A stretch of 64,000 nt of DNA from Hemibagrus wyckioides. Lineage: Eukaryota > Chordata > Actinopteri > Siluriformes > Bagridae. The stretch spans positions 3,572,199 to 3,636,198 of the forward strand of contig NC_080713.1 in assembly GCF_019097595.1 (NCBI RefSeq), in the 5' to 3' direction. The notes under the pieces are model-generated. The model had not been told where the DNA came from. It saw only the letters and a program-made list of their open reading frames with translations, and did not search any database. Below, piece by piece: positions 48,261 to 60,889 of this stretch (positions are counted from its first letter, which is position 1; every line of letters begins with the position of its first letter). The position numbers were made by a program, and so were the translations under genes.

Positions 48261-49149
48261 TTTCTTTCTCTCTCTCTCTCTTTCTCTCTACTACACTTCT
48301 CTGTGATGAAACCACAAACGAAACACATTCATCTCGTCCTGCAGTGCTGAGAAACGTGTCGCCGGCTTCGTATGCGTTCACGATATGTTGTGACATTCTT
48401 TACTTTGTTTAAAAATCTCAGCTTACCCCACAGCCATTCGTCTTACTCATTTGTTTCATTCGGTAACGGATAGGAGAGTGAAAAATGGGAGTCCTGTACG
48501 TTTAAATAGGTTAAACAGCGCCATGTAATTAGCGACCTTTCATTTTTTAAAAAGATGTGAGCCAAAAATTGTGGTGACTTCAGAGGGAATTTTTATTAAA
48601 CCCGATGAAAGTTTGGATCTAAAGACGAGTTTAAGGCATTAATAACGAGTTCTAGTTAAAGTTTCAGTCAACGTTTTTACAGTTTTTTATATTCCACTTC
48701 AAAATAAAAGTTGACTCACTTTCTGTTTGGGGAAAAATGTGTTTAAATTTTATTGTTATTTAACTTTAAAGGTAATAACGTTTTATCGTGTGGTAGCTTT
48801 TACAGGAATTTGTAGATACGTATGGGAAAATCACCTACTTCATTTTAGGCCACATTTTGTTGATTGCTTTCCCATAATCGCAAGCTCCAGAGTTCTTTAA
48901 TACTAATCGAATCCACTTCCTGTTTTAATATTATTATAAATACGATTTTTAAAAGTTTTCTCCACTTTTGTTTTTTAAGGCCCTGCTCACATCTGTCATG
49001 TCCAGGTCAGGACAGGTCATCACTTTCTTTAATCCTCCACGGCAACATGCAAATAAACAGCGGCGATTTTACGTAAGGGTCACTTTTAGCCAACAAGGCA
49101 TGGCAAACAGATCTAAACATGTTTTTACCGCATATGAAATAAAGGACGT
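48261..49149. other. Noncoding sequence, nothing recognised
   Basis: AT-rich intergenic DNA without repeats. Confidence 0.5.
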
Positions 49150-49420
49150 TTCTGAGAAAGTAAACAGCATTCACGTGGGCCTTTAATTTGAGTGCAATCT
49201 CAGGACTTTAGCTCAGAATTAAGGAGATGTGAAGAGCAACTGCGGTGTACTCTGATTACTTAATAACACGGTGATAAACACAGCCATAAATCAGGCTCCA
49301 TCACGGACCTTACAATTCGGGGAAAATGGCCCGAAATGAGAGCTGCCGCCTCTTTCATTTCACCGTGCGAGCACGTTAGTTACAAAGCCGGGTGTTAGGC
49401 AGCGTTCACAGGTTGCTAAT
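49150..49420. promoter_or_regulatory. Candidate conserved noncoding block
   Basis: Complex island with TTACTTAATAACACGGTGAT-type AT cores and a GC-balanced right half. No repeat or coding frame of note. Texture-based inference. Confidence 0.3.
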
Positions 49421-50679
49421 GTGCTTAATCTTCAAACGGAGAAGGAACAAACATGGAGTAAACTGTCAAACATCTGCGCATGTTTATTTAGCAAAGCTAA
49501 CTAAGACTCTCATTCAACACTTCTGCGATAATAAGCGTCTAGCGCAGGCAGGACATTGCGTTTTAATCACAGGACGCTGCGGCTTACTGGGTTTAGCTTT
49601 AGTGCCGATGTCCTGCGTAATATTTAGGAGCTAAATTTGAAAGGTCTTGAGAACGTTGCTTTGGTTGCGTCAAGAGGAGACATGCTTTGTATTTTTGGAT
49701 TCACTTTTTGAGTCAAGGTTTCTTCTCATGTCGTCTCGGGGAGTTTTTCCTTGCCGTTGATGCCTTAAGCTTGTTCATTAGGGATAAAAATACATTTTAT
49801 TTTTTTAAATTTTATTCTAATTTTTTTATATTTCTTTAAAGCTACTTAAAGCCATTTGCATTGTTAAAATAAAATTTATTTATTTATTTTTGCATTTATT
49901 TATTTAATTTTAATTTTATTAAATTTTTTTAAATTATTTTTTATTTACAATTAACGTAGCAGCAATTCATGAATGAGAACAATACAGGTTACAGTCAAGA
50001 CACATTCAAGACCTCAGCAAAGGAGCTTTATTTGGAAAAATTCAGCATCTGAACATATCCGGTTACATTTTTTTCCCCTTTTCCATGGAATAATATGTAA
50101 ATGATGGAAAAACATGAATGTTAACATTAACAGGTAGCGTTTAATAAACCTCGCTCTCTTTCTGTCTTCCCCACAGGCTTTTAGCAGCTCATAGCTCTTT
50201 TCCTTCCTTGCGTGACTCTGTAATATAAACACACTTGGGGATATGACTCATCACTATTTATCCAATCAATCACAAGACATAAACACACGCCGGGATCAAG
50301 GGTCAATGGTCCGAAGCGTGACCTGATGCTGTAACCCGGTGCTGGTACTTCACATACCTGCACTTCCTTCAGTCTCTGGATCAGGATCTGGATCAGGATC
50401 AGGTCTGAGAAGAAGCGAAAGATCATTAGGTCTAAATGATAAATAAATACATTTTGTTTTAAATTGAGATAGAAATTAAATGATTTACTTTTAATGCACT
50501 TTATTCTCTCAGGACGTGGCCAGATTTTTCATTTAAACTAGGATAATAATTATTTAAGAAGTCTGATAAAGGTGTAATAACGTGAACATCATGTTGAAGT
50601 GAGCACCAAGTTGTTAAATCTTTCCTCAGTGTAAAATTTAGTTCTTTGCTCAATGTCCAGACTCTGGCCATGTTTTAGG
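49421..50679. other. Noncoding sequence, no gene recognised
   Basis: Includes (TTTA)-rich DNA at 49790-49940. The minus frame at 50014-50232 is unrecognised. Confidence 0.45.
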
Positions 50680-50960
50680 AGCAGCGGCGGTGGCGGAAAA
50701 GGGGAGGGAAGCGCTTCCCGAGTTGGAGCCCATCTGAAGAGGGGCCAAACATAATCCAGCATCAATCCTGCTCCTGTCAGAGAGCACTCTCGCGGCTTTT
50801 CCAGCACCATTGTTATAGAGCAGGCCAACGGAAAGAGGCCTGGAGCAGGTGGAAATAAAAAGCCTTTTGACGGGTTCAGGCTAAGATCCCCCCGTGTGCT
50901 CCATGTGACATTTACACAAGCGGCAGGGAGCAGGCGCAGGCTGTCGACACGTCTGGAGAC
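50680..50960. promoter_or_regulatory. Candidate conserved noncoding block
   Basis: GC-balanced, repeat-free island containing a perfect 12-bp palindrome GGAAGCGCTTCC (50707-50718) and a SOX-type CATTGTTATAG. It is bordered on the right by a (GT)n at 50961-51003. Texture-based inference. Confidence 0.33.
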
Positions 50961-50961
50961 T

Positions 50962-50993
<32 letters not shown>

Positions 50994-51119
50994 TGTGTGG
51001 GTGTACAGTAGACACAGACAGACAAACACGCAAAACTCGTCTTGTCTCTAAACCCGAGCTTCATTCCACAAATGGATCCGAATCTCAGTTCTGGTTGCAG
51101 TATAATAAAGAGATTCTTC

Positions 51120-52010
51120 AAAAATAATCACGGAAAAATCACATCAGAAAATTCACACGTGCTGTTTACACGTTTTCACACGTTGTGTATGCGGTTTAAA
51201 ATTTCACCTCATTTTTATGCCAGTTATTTTTCCTAATTTAATTTTTCACCAGATTTTATTTACAATGGATTCATTTAGATTCACACGATTTTTTTTCACA
51301 TTATTATTAATTAAAAGACGCCTTATTGGTTTTCACGTGACTTTTTTCCCCCTGAGATAATTAATTTATTTTCACCTGCTTTTTTACATATACCTCATTT
51401 ACCACAAATCATACACAATATGTTTTCCAGATGACTTATTTATTACTTTTATTTATTTATTTATTTATTAATTTATTACAAATAAAAATATATAAATACA
51501 TTTTCTTTTATGATTTATGATTTTTTCTATTATGATTTATACCACATGTGTTCATTTTCCCAATGTTTTTTTTTTTTTATTTACTAATATATTTAAATAT
51601 TTTGTTTTAAAAATTTGGAATTTTAACATAATTCATGCATTTATATGTTATTTTTTTACACTATTGATTTACCACAAATCACCCATGCAATATTATTTTC
51701 ACATAATTCATCTATTTTCACATTTCTGTTCTAAACCATTCATTGTTTATTTTTTTTACATTTAATTCATTTTTTTTCTGATTTTTCCATGATTTTTTAC
51801 ACGTTTTTATTTACAATTCATCAATTTTTCACATATGAAATGTCCCCTAAGTGATTTATTTAAAAAGTTACACATGATTTTAGAGAGGATTTTTCATGTG
51901 ATTTTTGTTTTTTTAAACAAAATTTATTTAAATCACATCCAATAACTAGGTTTCCAACTGTGTTTTATTTTTCACACATTTTATTTTTATTTGTCACGTC
52001 TTCATCACGT
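51120..52010 (-). repeat. Degenerate ATCATGTGAAAATAAAT repeat, inverted orientation
   Basis: TTTTCACATGATT, TTCACACGATTTTT, TTTATTTACAATTCAT and similar words recur throughout. They are the reverse complement of the vocabulary at 44440-45335, over an almost equal length. Confidence 0.75.
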
Positions 52011-52129
52011 GATCTCACCTGACATCAGGTGTTTGTTTTTTTTGTAACAGGTGAAGCAGACATGATTTTTTCCATCTTTTTTTCCCCTATTGAGTAAGAT
52101 CCTTGTTGTTTTTGCTTTTACTGTATAAA
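52011..52129. other. Noncoding spacer
   Basis: T-rich spacer between the degenerate repeat and a complex block. Confidence 0.5.
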
Positions 52130-52570
52130 CGTCATGTAAAGTTAGTGCAGATGATCTGAACGCAACTCAACAGCGGTGGCTGGAGAACATCTGCTAACTC
52201 TCAGCCATAAAACTGAAGAGCGTTCTGTTGCCTCTCTGAGTAATATTTACTATGTTTAGCCGTGGTATGTCCTGAAAATCTTAGCTCCTCATCTAGCCTG
52301 TTCCCTCTAATTTAGGAAAATAGATCTGGCTCTCGCCGTTGAGCCGTCTTTCTCCCTTTCTCTCTCTCTCCGACTGCATGTGGAGTGCTGCGACTTGGCC
52401 TGCTTCGTGTTACATGATGCCAGTTTGGTCTGATGCATCACTGGGACCCCCTTCAAAGCAGGAAATGCTCTCAGACCCTTTTTCCCACCCTGGCCTTCCG
52501 CTGTGGGGAGCAGCCATTACAAACCCACTTACATTACATTCCCAATTCTAAGGAATTCCTTTTACGTTGC
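52130..52570. promoter_or_regulatory. Candidate conserved noncoding block
   Basis: About 440 bp of complex sequence, with only a short CT run at 52350-52370. It includes a CCATTACAAACC-type core and a TAATATTTACTATGTTTAGC stretch with forkhead-like words. No recognised coding frame. Texture-based inference. Confidence 0.35.
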
Positions 52571-53440
<870 letters not shown>

Positions 53441-53479
53441 ACACCACACCTACATCCATCCCCAGACATTCTCCAGTGT

Positions 53480-53790
53480 GTTGATGATGAATCAGTGCTT
53501 GTTCTATAAGGTGGGTTTAAAAATAGTCGCGCTTGGAGAGGAAGACCTTTGGGGACTGAAAACAGGCACTGCACCATGACATCTTCTATTGTTGTGAACT
53601 GTTTGGGAATTCTTAATTGCTTTTTCCGACTCGCCTCCCCCGCAGGAAAATCCTCCTTCAGAGGGAGAGAGTGGGGACAAGCCACTGGATTACACAAATA
53701 CGGAGCGTATGGAGAGCTGGATCCTGCTCTCATCTGCCTCAAATCAGTCTGACCCAAATTAGTCTAACCTGCACCACAGAAGTGCGTGGG
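53480..53790. promoter_or_regulatory. Candidate conserved noncoding block
   Basis: Complex sequence between two microsatellites, including a MEF2-like TTTAAAAATAGTC (53516-53528) and homeodomain-type TTCTTAATTGC. No recognised gene. Texture-based inference. Confidence 0.33.
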
Positions 53791-53799
53791 CTTCTTCTA

Positions 53800-53802
<3 letters not shown>

Positions 53803-53852
<50 letters not shown>
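53803..53852. repeat. (CT)n microsatellite
   Basis: CT run, followed by T-interrupted CT to about 53870. A matching (GA)n lies at 54053-54087. Confidence 0.93.
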
Positions 53853-53857
<5 letters not shown>

Positions 53858-53870
53858 TTCTGTCTATCCC

Positions 53871-54048
53871 TTTGTCTCATCATTCCCTCATGCCCTTTTC
53901 CAGTGTTGTGGCTCACAGTAGATACAGGCCTGTGGTGTTGCTGTGTTGATGCCATGGGAAAGGCTGTGTTTTATTGTACAGGGTTGAGACGGCAACAAAA
54001 CACTAAGTAAAAGTGTCTATCTCAGGCTGGGCCTGTACTCCTCTGCAG

Positions 54049-54089
<41 letters not shown>

Positions 54090-55015
54090 GTCTGTACTAT
54101 GGCGGTTTTTTCCTGGCCGCAGATTGCAACAGTACACCTTTCTATTCAGACCTCTCTAAATTACCTCAGAAGACATTGAGCATGGTCAAGGCCATGGCTG
54201 AGAAAGTTTGCGAAAGAGACATAAACATATATTACTGTGAATAAAAAAAAATATGTGTTTGGTATTGTTGAATCTGTCTTTGCTTTGAGGTTTTCGTTTT
54301 CTTTCTCTTTTTTTGGAGAGAGAGAGAGAGAGAGAGACGGCAGTTCCTAAAATGACAGGGTGAGAAGAACTTTCACGGTTTCATTTCAGAGAAGGATTTG
54401 TGAGCAATCAAGCCTGATAAGTGACCAAGTTTAGAAAGGTTGCATGTAATAAAGATTTTATATATAAGGAACATGCAAAGATAATTTTTGAGTTGGTTTT
54501 ATCATTAATAAAATCTAAATCTGACCCAGAATAGTCTAATAAATAATAATGAGGCATTAAGATGCAACTCTTTAACACCTTAAACATTTTATTTGTGTTT
54601 GTTGTATTGGAGCAAGAGACTTAAACCACATACTGATTTTTTATTGATTATTTAAAGCTGTATTATAACAAATCAGTGTAGTTCTTGATCTTGAGGCAAG
54701 TTTTGGCATCATTGGTCTTCATGCTGTAGATTTGTGACCTCAACTTGTGTCAGGGGTAAATATTTTTTACTTGCATTGTCACTGCAATTTCAGACAAGAT
54801 TTGAACCAACTATTTTTCCCCTCTTGCAAAAAGCTTTAAGCCCTCAAAACGTATTACTAATAGTCTCCGAGCTGCCAACTCCTCACCACTTAGACTTTAT
54901 TTATTTGACTTGTTTTAAATTCATGAAACAAATGTCTCCCGCTGTCAAAATCATATTCATGAACAGACAAATATATAGGCCACCTTCATTTTCTTTCACT
55001 TAGATTTAGTTATTT

Positions 55016-55051
<36 letters not shown>

Positions 55052-55959
55052 GTCGCAAGTGCATAATGAACACGTTTACAGTAACTGCTAAAAACAAAAA
55101 ACTAAAAAAAAAGAAAGAAAATACGCGACTGTTTAAACCCCAAGGAACATTGCGTATTGAAATTATTTATAAATTGTAATTAGATCATGAATATGTATCT
55201 TACAAAAAAAACATATTTTATGTTTTCCACATTTTATCTTTTCTACATTAACGCCTAAAAACAACCCGAGAAGATTTTCGGACTTAGAAAACGAGATTGT
55301 CGGAATAAGAAAAAACACTTCTAAAAAAAAAAAAAAACATTTCTAGTATTAAAGCCAAATAAAAAAGAAATGCGTTTAGCTTTAAAAATAATAATAATAG
55401 AATTGTGAGTAGTAAGATTAATAGTAAGATTTATAACTTAGTTCTAAAATTAAAATATACAAAAATGTCGCAAATAAATTTGCGCATAACGTGCGGCTTT
55501 TGTTATATGACAAACTCTACAGAGTAAACATCACCGAATGTGGCCTTCTTATAAAAATAAATAAAATGTTGATATTTATTACTAATGATGAATTGTAGTT
55601 GATGTTTTAAAACTAAAAAGATAGCACTGATTTGCAAAATGATCCCCCGTGTTTGAGTTATTTGCTCGGTCATGAGGCTCTCTGTCAGTCCCAACCCGAC
55701 TCGTGCGACTTACTAAATAAAGCAATAGATTCTGAGAATAATCATTTTTGTCCTGTCACAAAGTCACTCTAAATAAAAATCAGCGTAATGTACGATGTAG
55801 GATCGAATCATTTGAAATCCAAACAAACTAATTCAGTGAATGAAATCTACTTCATTATTGTTCTGTGTATGCAGTGCTGCGGGATAATCAGATATTTGGA
55901 ACAAGCAGCAAACGTTATCATGTAATTAAAAATAAAACAGTTCTTGGGCGGTAAAATGA
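53871..55959. other. Noncoding sequence, no gene recognised
   Basis: Contains (GA)n at 54053-54087 and 54318-54337, (GT)n at 55018-55050 and A-rich DNA to 55960. The 89-codon frame at 54734-55003 is unrecognised. Confidence 0.45.
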
Positions 55960-56240
55960 GCATTTTTTGGGAGTCAAAGGGACTCGGGGTCATCTCTGCA
56001 CTTCAGTCTGCGTGTATGTTTGAGCGCAACATCCACATGATCAATGGCCATGTCACCCACTTCAGACCACCCTGAAGCCTCCTCTGCTCCTCTGCTCTCC
56101 TCAAACGAGATTTACTTTGTGCCAGATCTGAAACATAACACAAACGTGTTTATGAGGGAGAAAAAGAAAGAGTGGGGGATCCTTGAGAAACGATTGCAAA
56201 TGACTGTTCAAGACGTGAAAAAGCTACTGGGCAAAAAATA
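55960..56240. promoter_or_regulatory. Candidate regulatory block with GLI-like site
   Basis: Complex sequence with GACCACCCT at 56065-56073, which matches 8 of 9 positions of the GLI consensus GACCACCCA. A 65-codon open frame (56044-56241) ends at the GCTACTGGGCAAAAAA word that begins the repeated unit downstream; I do not recognise its product. Enhancer function is inference. Confidence 0.3.
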
Positions 56241-57310
56241 ATAAAACTATCTTACTTTAAAGCTGACACTAGATTAGATTAGATTAGATTAGATTAGATT
56301 AGATTAGATTAGATTAGATTAGATTAGATTAGATTAGATTAGATTAGCAGAATCTATTGAGGTATTTTGTCTGATTTGTTGTTTGTGACATGGTTATTGT
56401 TGTTGTTGATGTTGATGTTGCAAATTACTGTTTATGGAGTGATGATCTACTGTGCAAAAATAAGCTTAATACTGTCCTACACTAGATTAGATTAGATTAG
56501 ATTAGATTAGATTAGATTAGATTAGATTAGATTAGATTAGATCAGGTTAAGATTAAATTAGATTAGATAAAATAGACACTATTGAGGCATTTTTCTCTGT
56601 TTTGTTTTTTTGCGTCATGTGTTTTGTTGTTGCAAATTACTGTTTATGGAGTGAAGATTATATTATATTATATTATATTATATTATATTATATTATATTA
56701 TATTATATTATATTATATTATATTATATTATATTATATTAGATTAGATTAGATTAGATTGCCCCTATTTCTTTTTGCTGGAGGTTTTGTCGTTTGTTTTT
56801 GTTTCAGTAATTTGGGTTTTTGGTTGGTTGGTTGGTTGGAATTTGTTTTGTTTTGTTTGGTTTGTTTGTTTTTGCAAAAGAGCTACTGCGCAAAAAATGA
56901 GCATATTATATTATATTATATTATATTATATTATATTATATTATATTATATTATATTATATTATATTATATTATATTATATTATATCATATCATATCATA
57001 TCATATCATGGTATGGTGTTTATTTGGTCGTAGATTGAGAGGAAGAGATCATTTATTTATTTAATTATTACAATTATTTGTAAAGAGGAGAAAAGCTACC
57101 GCGTTAAATTGAGCACGTGGGGAACAAAACAATCCACATGTAAATGATTTCGTTTGTTTATACATATATTTTTATATTGTATTAGATATATTTTAGACTT
57201 TATGTATATTATATTATATTATATTATATTATATTATATTATATTATATTATATTATATTATATTATATTATATTATATTATATTATATTATATTATATT
57301 ATATTATAGC
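56217..57310. repeat. Pentanucleotide arrays (ATTAG, ATTAT, ATCAT) in a larger repeat
   Basis: Five arrays: (GATTA)n at 56270-56347 and 56483-56541, (TATAT)n turning into (GATTA)n at 56656-56759, (TATAT)n turning into (TCATA)n at 56902-57009, and (TATAT)n at 57207-57308. The lead-in word GCTACTGNGCAAAAAAT recurs at about 56223, 56446, 56882 and, diverged, 57094. The flank GCAAATTACTGTTTATGGAG is shared by 56420-56440 and 56631-56651. The arrays are thus embedded in a longer duplicated unit. Confidence 0.93.
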
Positions 57311-57960
57311 AGTCGGCTATTACAACACTTTTTGTTCTAATCAGAGTCTTTTTCCTGAGCCATCCGTGTAGAAGGATCTCTCTGACAATCTTCCTGAAAG
57401 ATTCGGGTGAGACAACCCGCCGAAGTCTCTCGTGATTAGTGTGCATTGTAGCTGCATTGCATCGTCAAGTGATGGCGTTTTTTTTCTACCATGCAGTAAA
57501 AGCCCATCACGAGGCTGTGATAAATGGATGACCCGCTCTAAATGGGCCACAGTTCAGAAACCGCCAGCTTGTCTTTCAGTATTTGCACGCAAAAAAAAAA
57601 CTTCTCTGAGAGTCCAATGGCTAAGGAACCTTGCCAAGGAAAATTAAAAAGCCATTCGGGCGTGATTGGCGAGCTGTTGATTGCTCGGATGGGTGGGGCA
57701 GCGCTTCACATCAGTCCAGCCGCCCAATAAGCGCAATCAGGCGCGCGCGCGTGCAATTCCGCCCTTTTTTCCCCTTCTTTCATTCACATAAACACCGCTT
57801 GAACGAAAATATACACGGCCACCTACTGCGCCAGTGAAAGTGAGGAGGAGTGGGCACCTTCTACTCTCAGCTCCTTTCTGATTTCACCTCAGGAAGGGAC
57901 GCAAGTTGAGTTGTAGTCCAGTTGCGCGTGCCTATTGCACGAGCGAACATCCAAATCTGG
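57311..57960. promoter_or_regulatory. Candidate proximal regulatory block upstream of foxf1
   Basis: Complex sequence becoming CpG-rich at 57740-57760 (GCGCGCGCGC). Motifs seen: TGATTGGC (inverted CCAAT), GGATGGGTGGGG (7 of 9 to GLI), GCCCAATAAG and GATTAGTGTGC. It lies about 4 kb upstream of the foxf1 TATA box. Texture and motif inference only. Confidence 0.35.
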
Positions 57961-59205
57961 TATTTAAAAGAAGCTTCATGGTTTATCAATCATACGCATA
58001 AACACGTGTATCTTGAATGATCTTGATGTATGACATGTTTAAGAGTTTTAGGACGATATTTTGTGCGTTATAACGGTGCAGAGGCTCTAAGCATCGAGAA
58101 TACATATCCACGTATTTTGTGTATGAGACAAATCTCATTGGCATTGTGACACTGGCCACAATGTCAAACAAGAATGAACTTGTGGCCCAGCAAGCAGACA
58201 TTCATTTGACGGATCAGTCTGTCATGGGACTTTTCAAACATTTCCATTGCACCCTTTTGGTGAACCTCATGGCCTCCGAGCGCGCGAGATCTCTCCTTCT
58301 CTCTGTGTGTGATGTGACAATTCCATTTGTTTCTGCTTTCAGGGGAAACTCACAAGTGTGTTTAATTTCATTTTTTGGGATTGCACTTGCTACTTACGCC
58401 CAGTAAATAGACTGTGAAGAAACTTCGCTTTTATCATCTCAAAAATTTAGTGCAAATCTGTATTTTTTTTTCTTTCACGCCTTTTTTACTTTATTTATTA
58501 ATAATTTTAAGAGTCAGTACTTGTTAAATGTTTATTTCTTTATAACCGAGGTGTCTGTTCGGCGCATGTGCACAATAACATCCACAGCAGATATTATTAG
58601 ACTGGCAAACTGAATGAAAGAAAGATTAGACCAGACATACTGATATAAAATCATGTAATTGTTAGCTCAGAGCATTTAGATTCAGAGATAATAGACACTT
58701 CAGGTTTTCTTGGAATTATAAACAATACAGAATATATTATGCAAACATTTCACTAAAATGCGCAGCACATTTTTTTTTTATTCTGTCTCTAAACTGGGTT
58801 AGTGTTAATATACACTTTGTAATGTTTTTTTGGTTAGACCAGAATCAGAGCCGAAAAAAAAGATAATTCACACAACACTTCTTGTTTAAACTGGAGAGCT
58901 GAAGAAGCAAAAGGTTACAGGTCTGCAGCGTGCAGGCGTTTTTGTCTAAGAAATGGATGGGTAAACTGTTTTGGGATGCGTTGAGCAAGGAATTTCGCTT
59001 CTCACTTGCATATCTTGCGTTGCTCAGAAACTAAGCATGCGAGCTTGCAGGACTCCAGTGTGAGCATGAGGTGAATCTCTACATGCTGTCAAATATTTCA
59101 CTGGAGAACGTCATGGAAAATGTGCGCTCTGGATGAAGTGGGTGTGCAGCCAGACCTAACGCGCTTGGAGATGTTGTTAAAGCGACAGCATACAAAGCAA
59201 AGAAA
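57961..59205. other. Noncoding sequence, no gene recognised
   Basis: AT-rich proximal flank. The 95-codon + frame at 58119-58406 is unrecognised. Confidence 0.45.
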
Positions 59206-59388
<183 letters not shown>

Positions 59389-59828
59389 TGTTGTTCTTGT
59401 TGTTTCTTCTAGTAATAGTCTCTGTGATTCACATTAAACATAAATATTTAGGTCTATAAATAAATCCACACAGCATTAATAAAAATGCGTACATATTAAA
59501 TCCATAAATAAATATCTTATATTCACTGAGTATTCTGAAGCCTACTCAATATTTAAATGCACAGAAAGGTCTGTATAAAACTGTTCATTTATTACATAAT
59601 TACATAAGCAACAAATACAATGAAATTTAAAAATCAAAATGGAAATACTAGAGCTTGATACTGTGTAAAGTCTATTTTTTCCCACAAATTTACGACATCG
59701 GATCTAGTCGATTTTTGAGGGGAATAACAACGTTTCCAGAAATTATATACAACATGGAAATATAGAAATAATATTTAGATTTAGGCCTAATGGTTTATTG
59801 GTTAAATTAATTAATAGGCTGACATTAG

Positions 59829-59869
<41 letters not shown>

Positions 59870-59949
59870 TCAGGTAAACATTGGAGGCGGATATTAGGAC
59901 ACGGGAGATCAGCGTGTAGGATTAAAACAGAACAGTGGTCAGAGTCAAA
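59389..59949. other. AT-rich noncoding sequence with (GT)n
   Basis: (GT)n at 59831-59867. Nothing else is recognised. Confidence 0.5.
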
Positions 59950-60212
59950 ATAGCACGCAGCCTATGGTAACTAAGGTCATCTTGTCTAGAATAGCGCGCG
60001 CTATTTCGATTTCGTGATATTTCGGGGTAAGCGCGTGTTTAGTCCTGGACGCATGCAGTGTGAAAATAAAGGCGGGAGAGGTAAAGTGGGGAGCGCGTGC
60101 AGCAACAGTGCAGGAATCTAGGGTTCCTCTTGAAATGAAGTCATCAAAGTTAATTAAACGCAGCGGGGAAGAGAGAACGCACGGGTGCGCGATCCCCCCC
60201 CTCTCTCTCTCC

Positions 60213-60243
<31 letters not shown>

Positions 60244-60530
60244 CTTCGGTTTTACGCACTGGGTGGTCCGTGTGCTGATAAATGCGCCCTGCGTGGACGA
60301 CGTGGAGTCCGGTTCTATCAATATACACTCGATATACTTGGGTTTCGGTCACAACAGCGAATGCCGGAGGCTCGCGTCAGCCTTAATGGCTTGTCGGTGG
60401 CGACAGGGGGTTGTATATTTTTATTTAACCCCACATAATCGCGGGTCACTAGACTACACCACGCGCAATGTGAAATGTAGCAAAGGGTTTGCTTCAAGGC
60501 CAGTTTACTGAATTTAATGCTGTATAGCAC
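59950..60530. promoter_or_regulatory. CpG-rich block with perfect GLI site
   Basis: CpG dinucleotides are conspicuously frequent (TAGCGCGCGCTA at about 59992, many CG steps to 60480) against a CpG-poor background. TGGGTGGTC at 60260-60268 is an exact GLI consensus, about 1.6 kb upstream of the foxf1 TATA box. A (CT)n lies at 60198-60242. FOXF1 is a Hedgehog target in vertebrates, and in mammals a divergent lncRNA (FENDRR) starts about 1.7 kb upstream, so this could be a Hedgehog-responsive element, a divergent promoter, or both. No transcript is evident. Confidence 0.45.
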
Positions 60531-60730
60531 GGTGTGTTAAAAAATTACAAAATTTTTATTTTTAATATATTTGTGTATTATTTATTTCTATTGTCATCAC
60601 AGCTATACGCATTTTTTCCGGATTCGGATCACAGCTTAACCAGAATGCGCACGAGCCAGAAAAAAGTAAATGTACAGGATTTTTTTTTCATGTTCTTGGT
60701 TACAGCAGAAATTATAAAGCAGATCATTTA

Positions 60731-60733
<3 letters not shown>

Positions 60734-60806
<73 letters not shown>
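60734..60806. repeat. (TA)n array
   Basis: About 36 perfect TA units, the longest in the window, 1.1 kb upstream of the foxf1 TATA box. It is self-complementary and able to extrude cruciforms. Confidence 0.97.
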
Positions 60807-60808
<2 letters not shown>

Positions 60809-60889
60809 CCAATTTATCTGCACATGTATCACTGCGTTTCATAAAATAAAAATAAATAATATTAAATATTAATGCTAAAGTAGTCCTTT

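Noticed and set aside
56044..56241. 65-codon frame ending in a Lys-rich tail as a small gene
   Set aside because: Not low complexity, but no family recognised, no promoter or splice context, and its end overlaps a locally repeated word.
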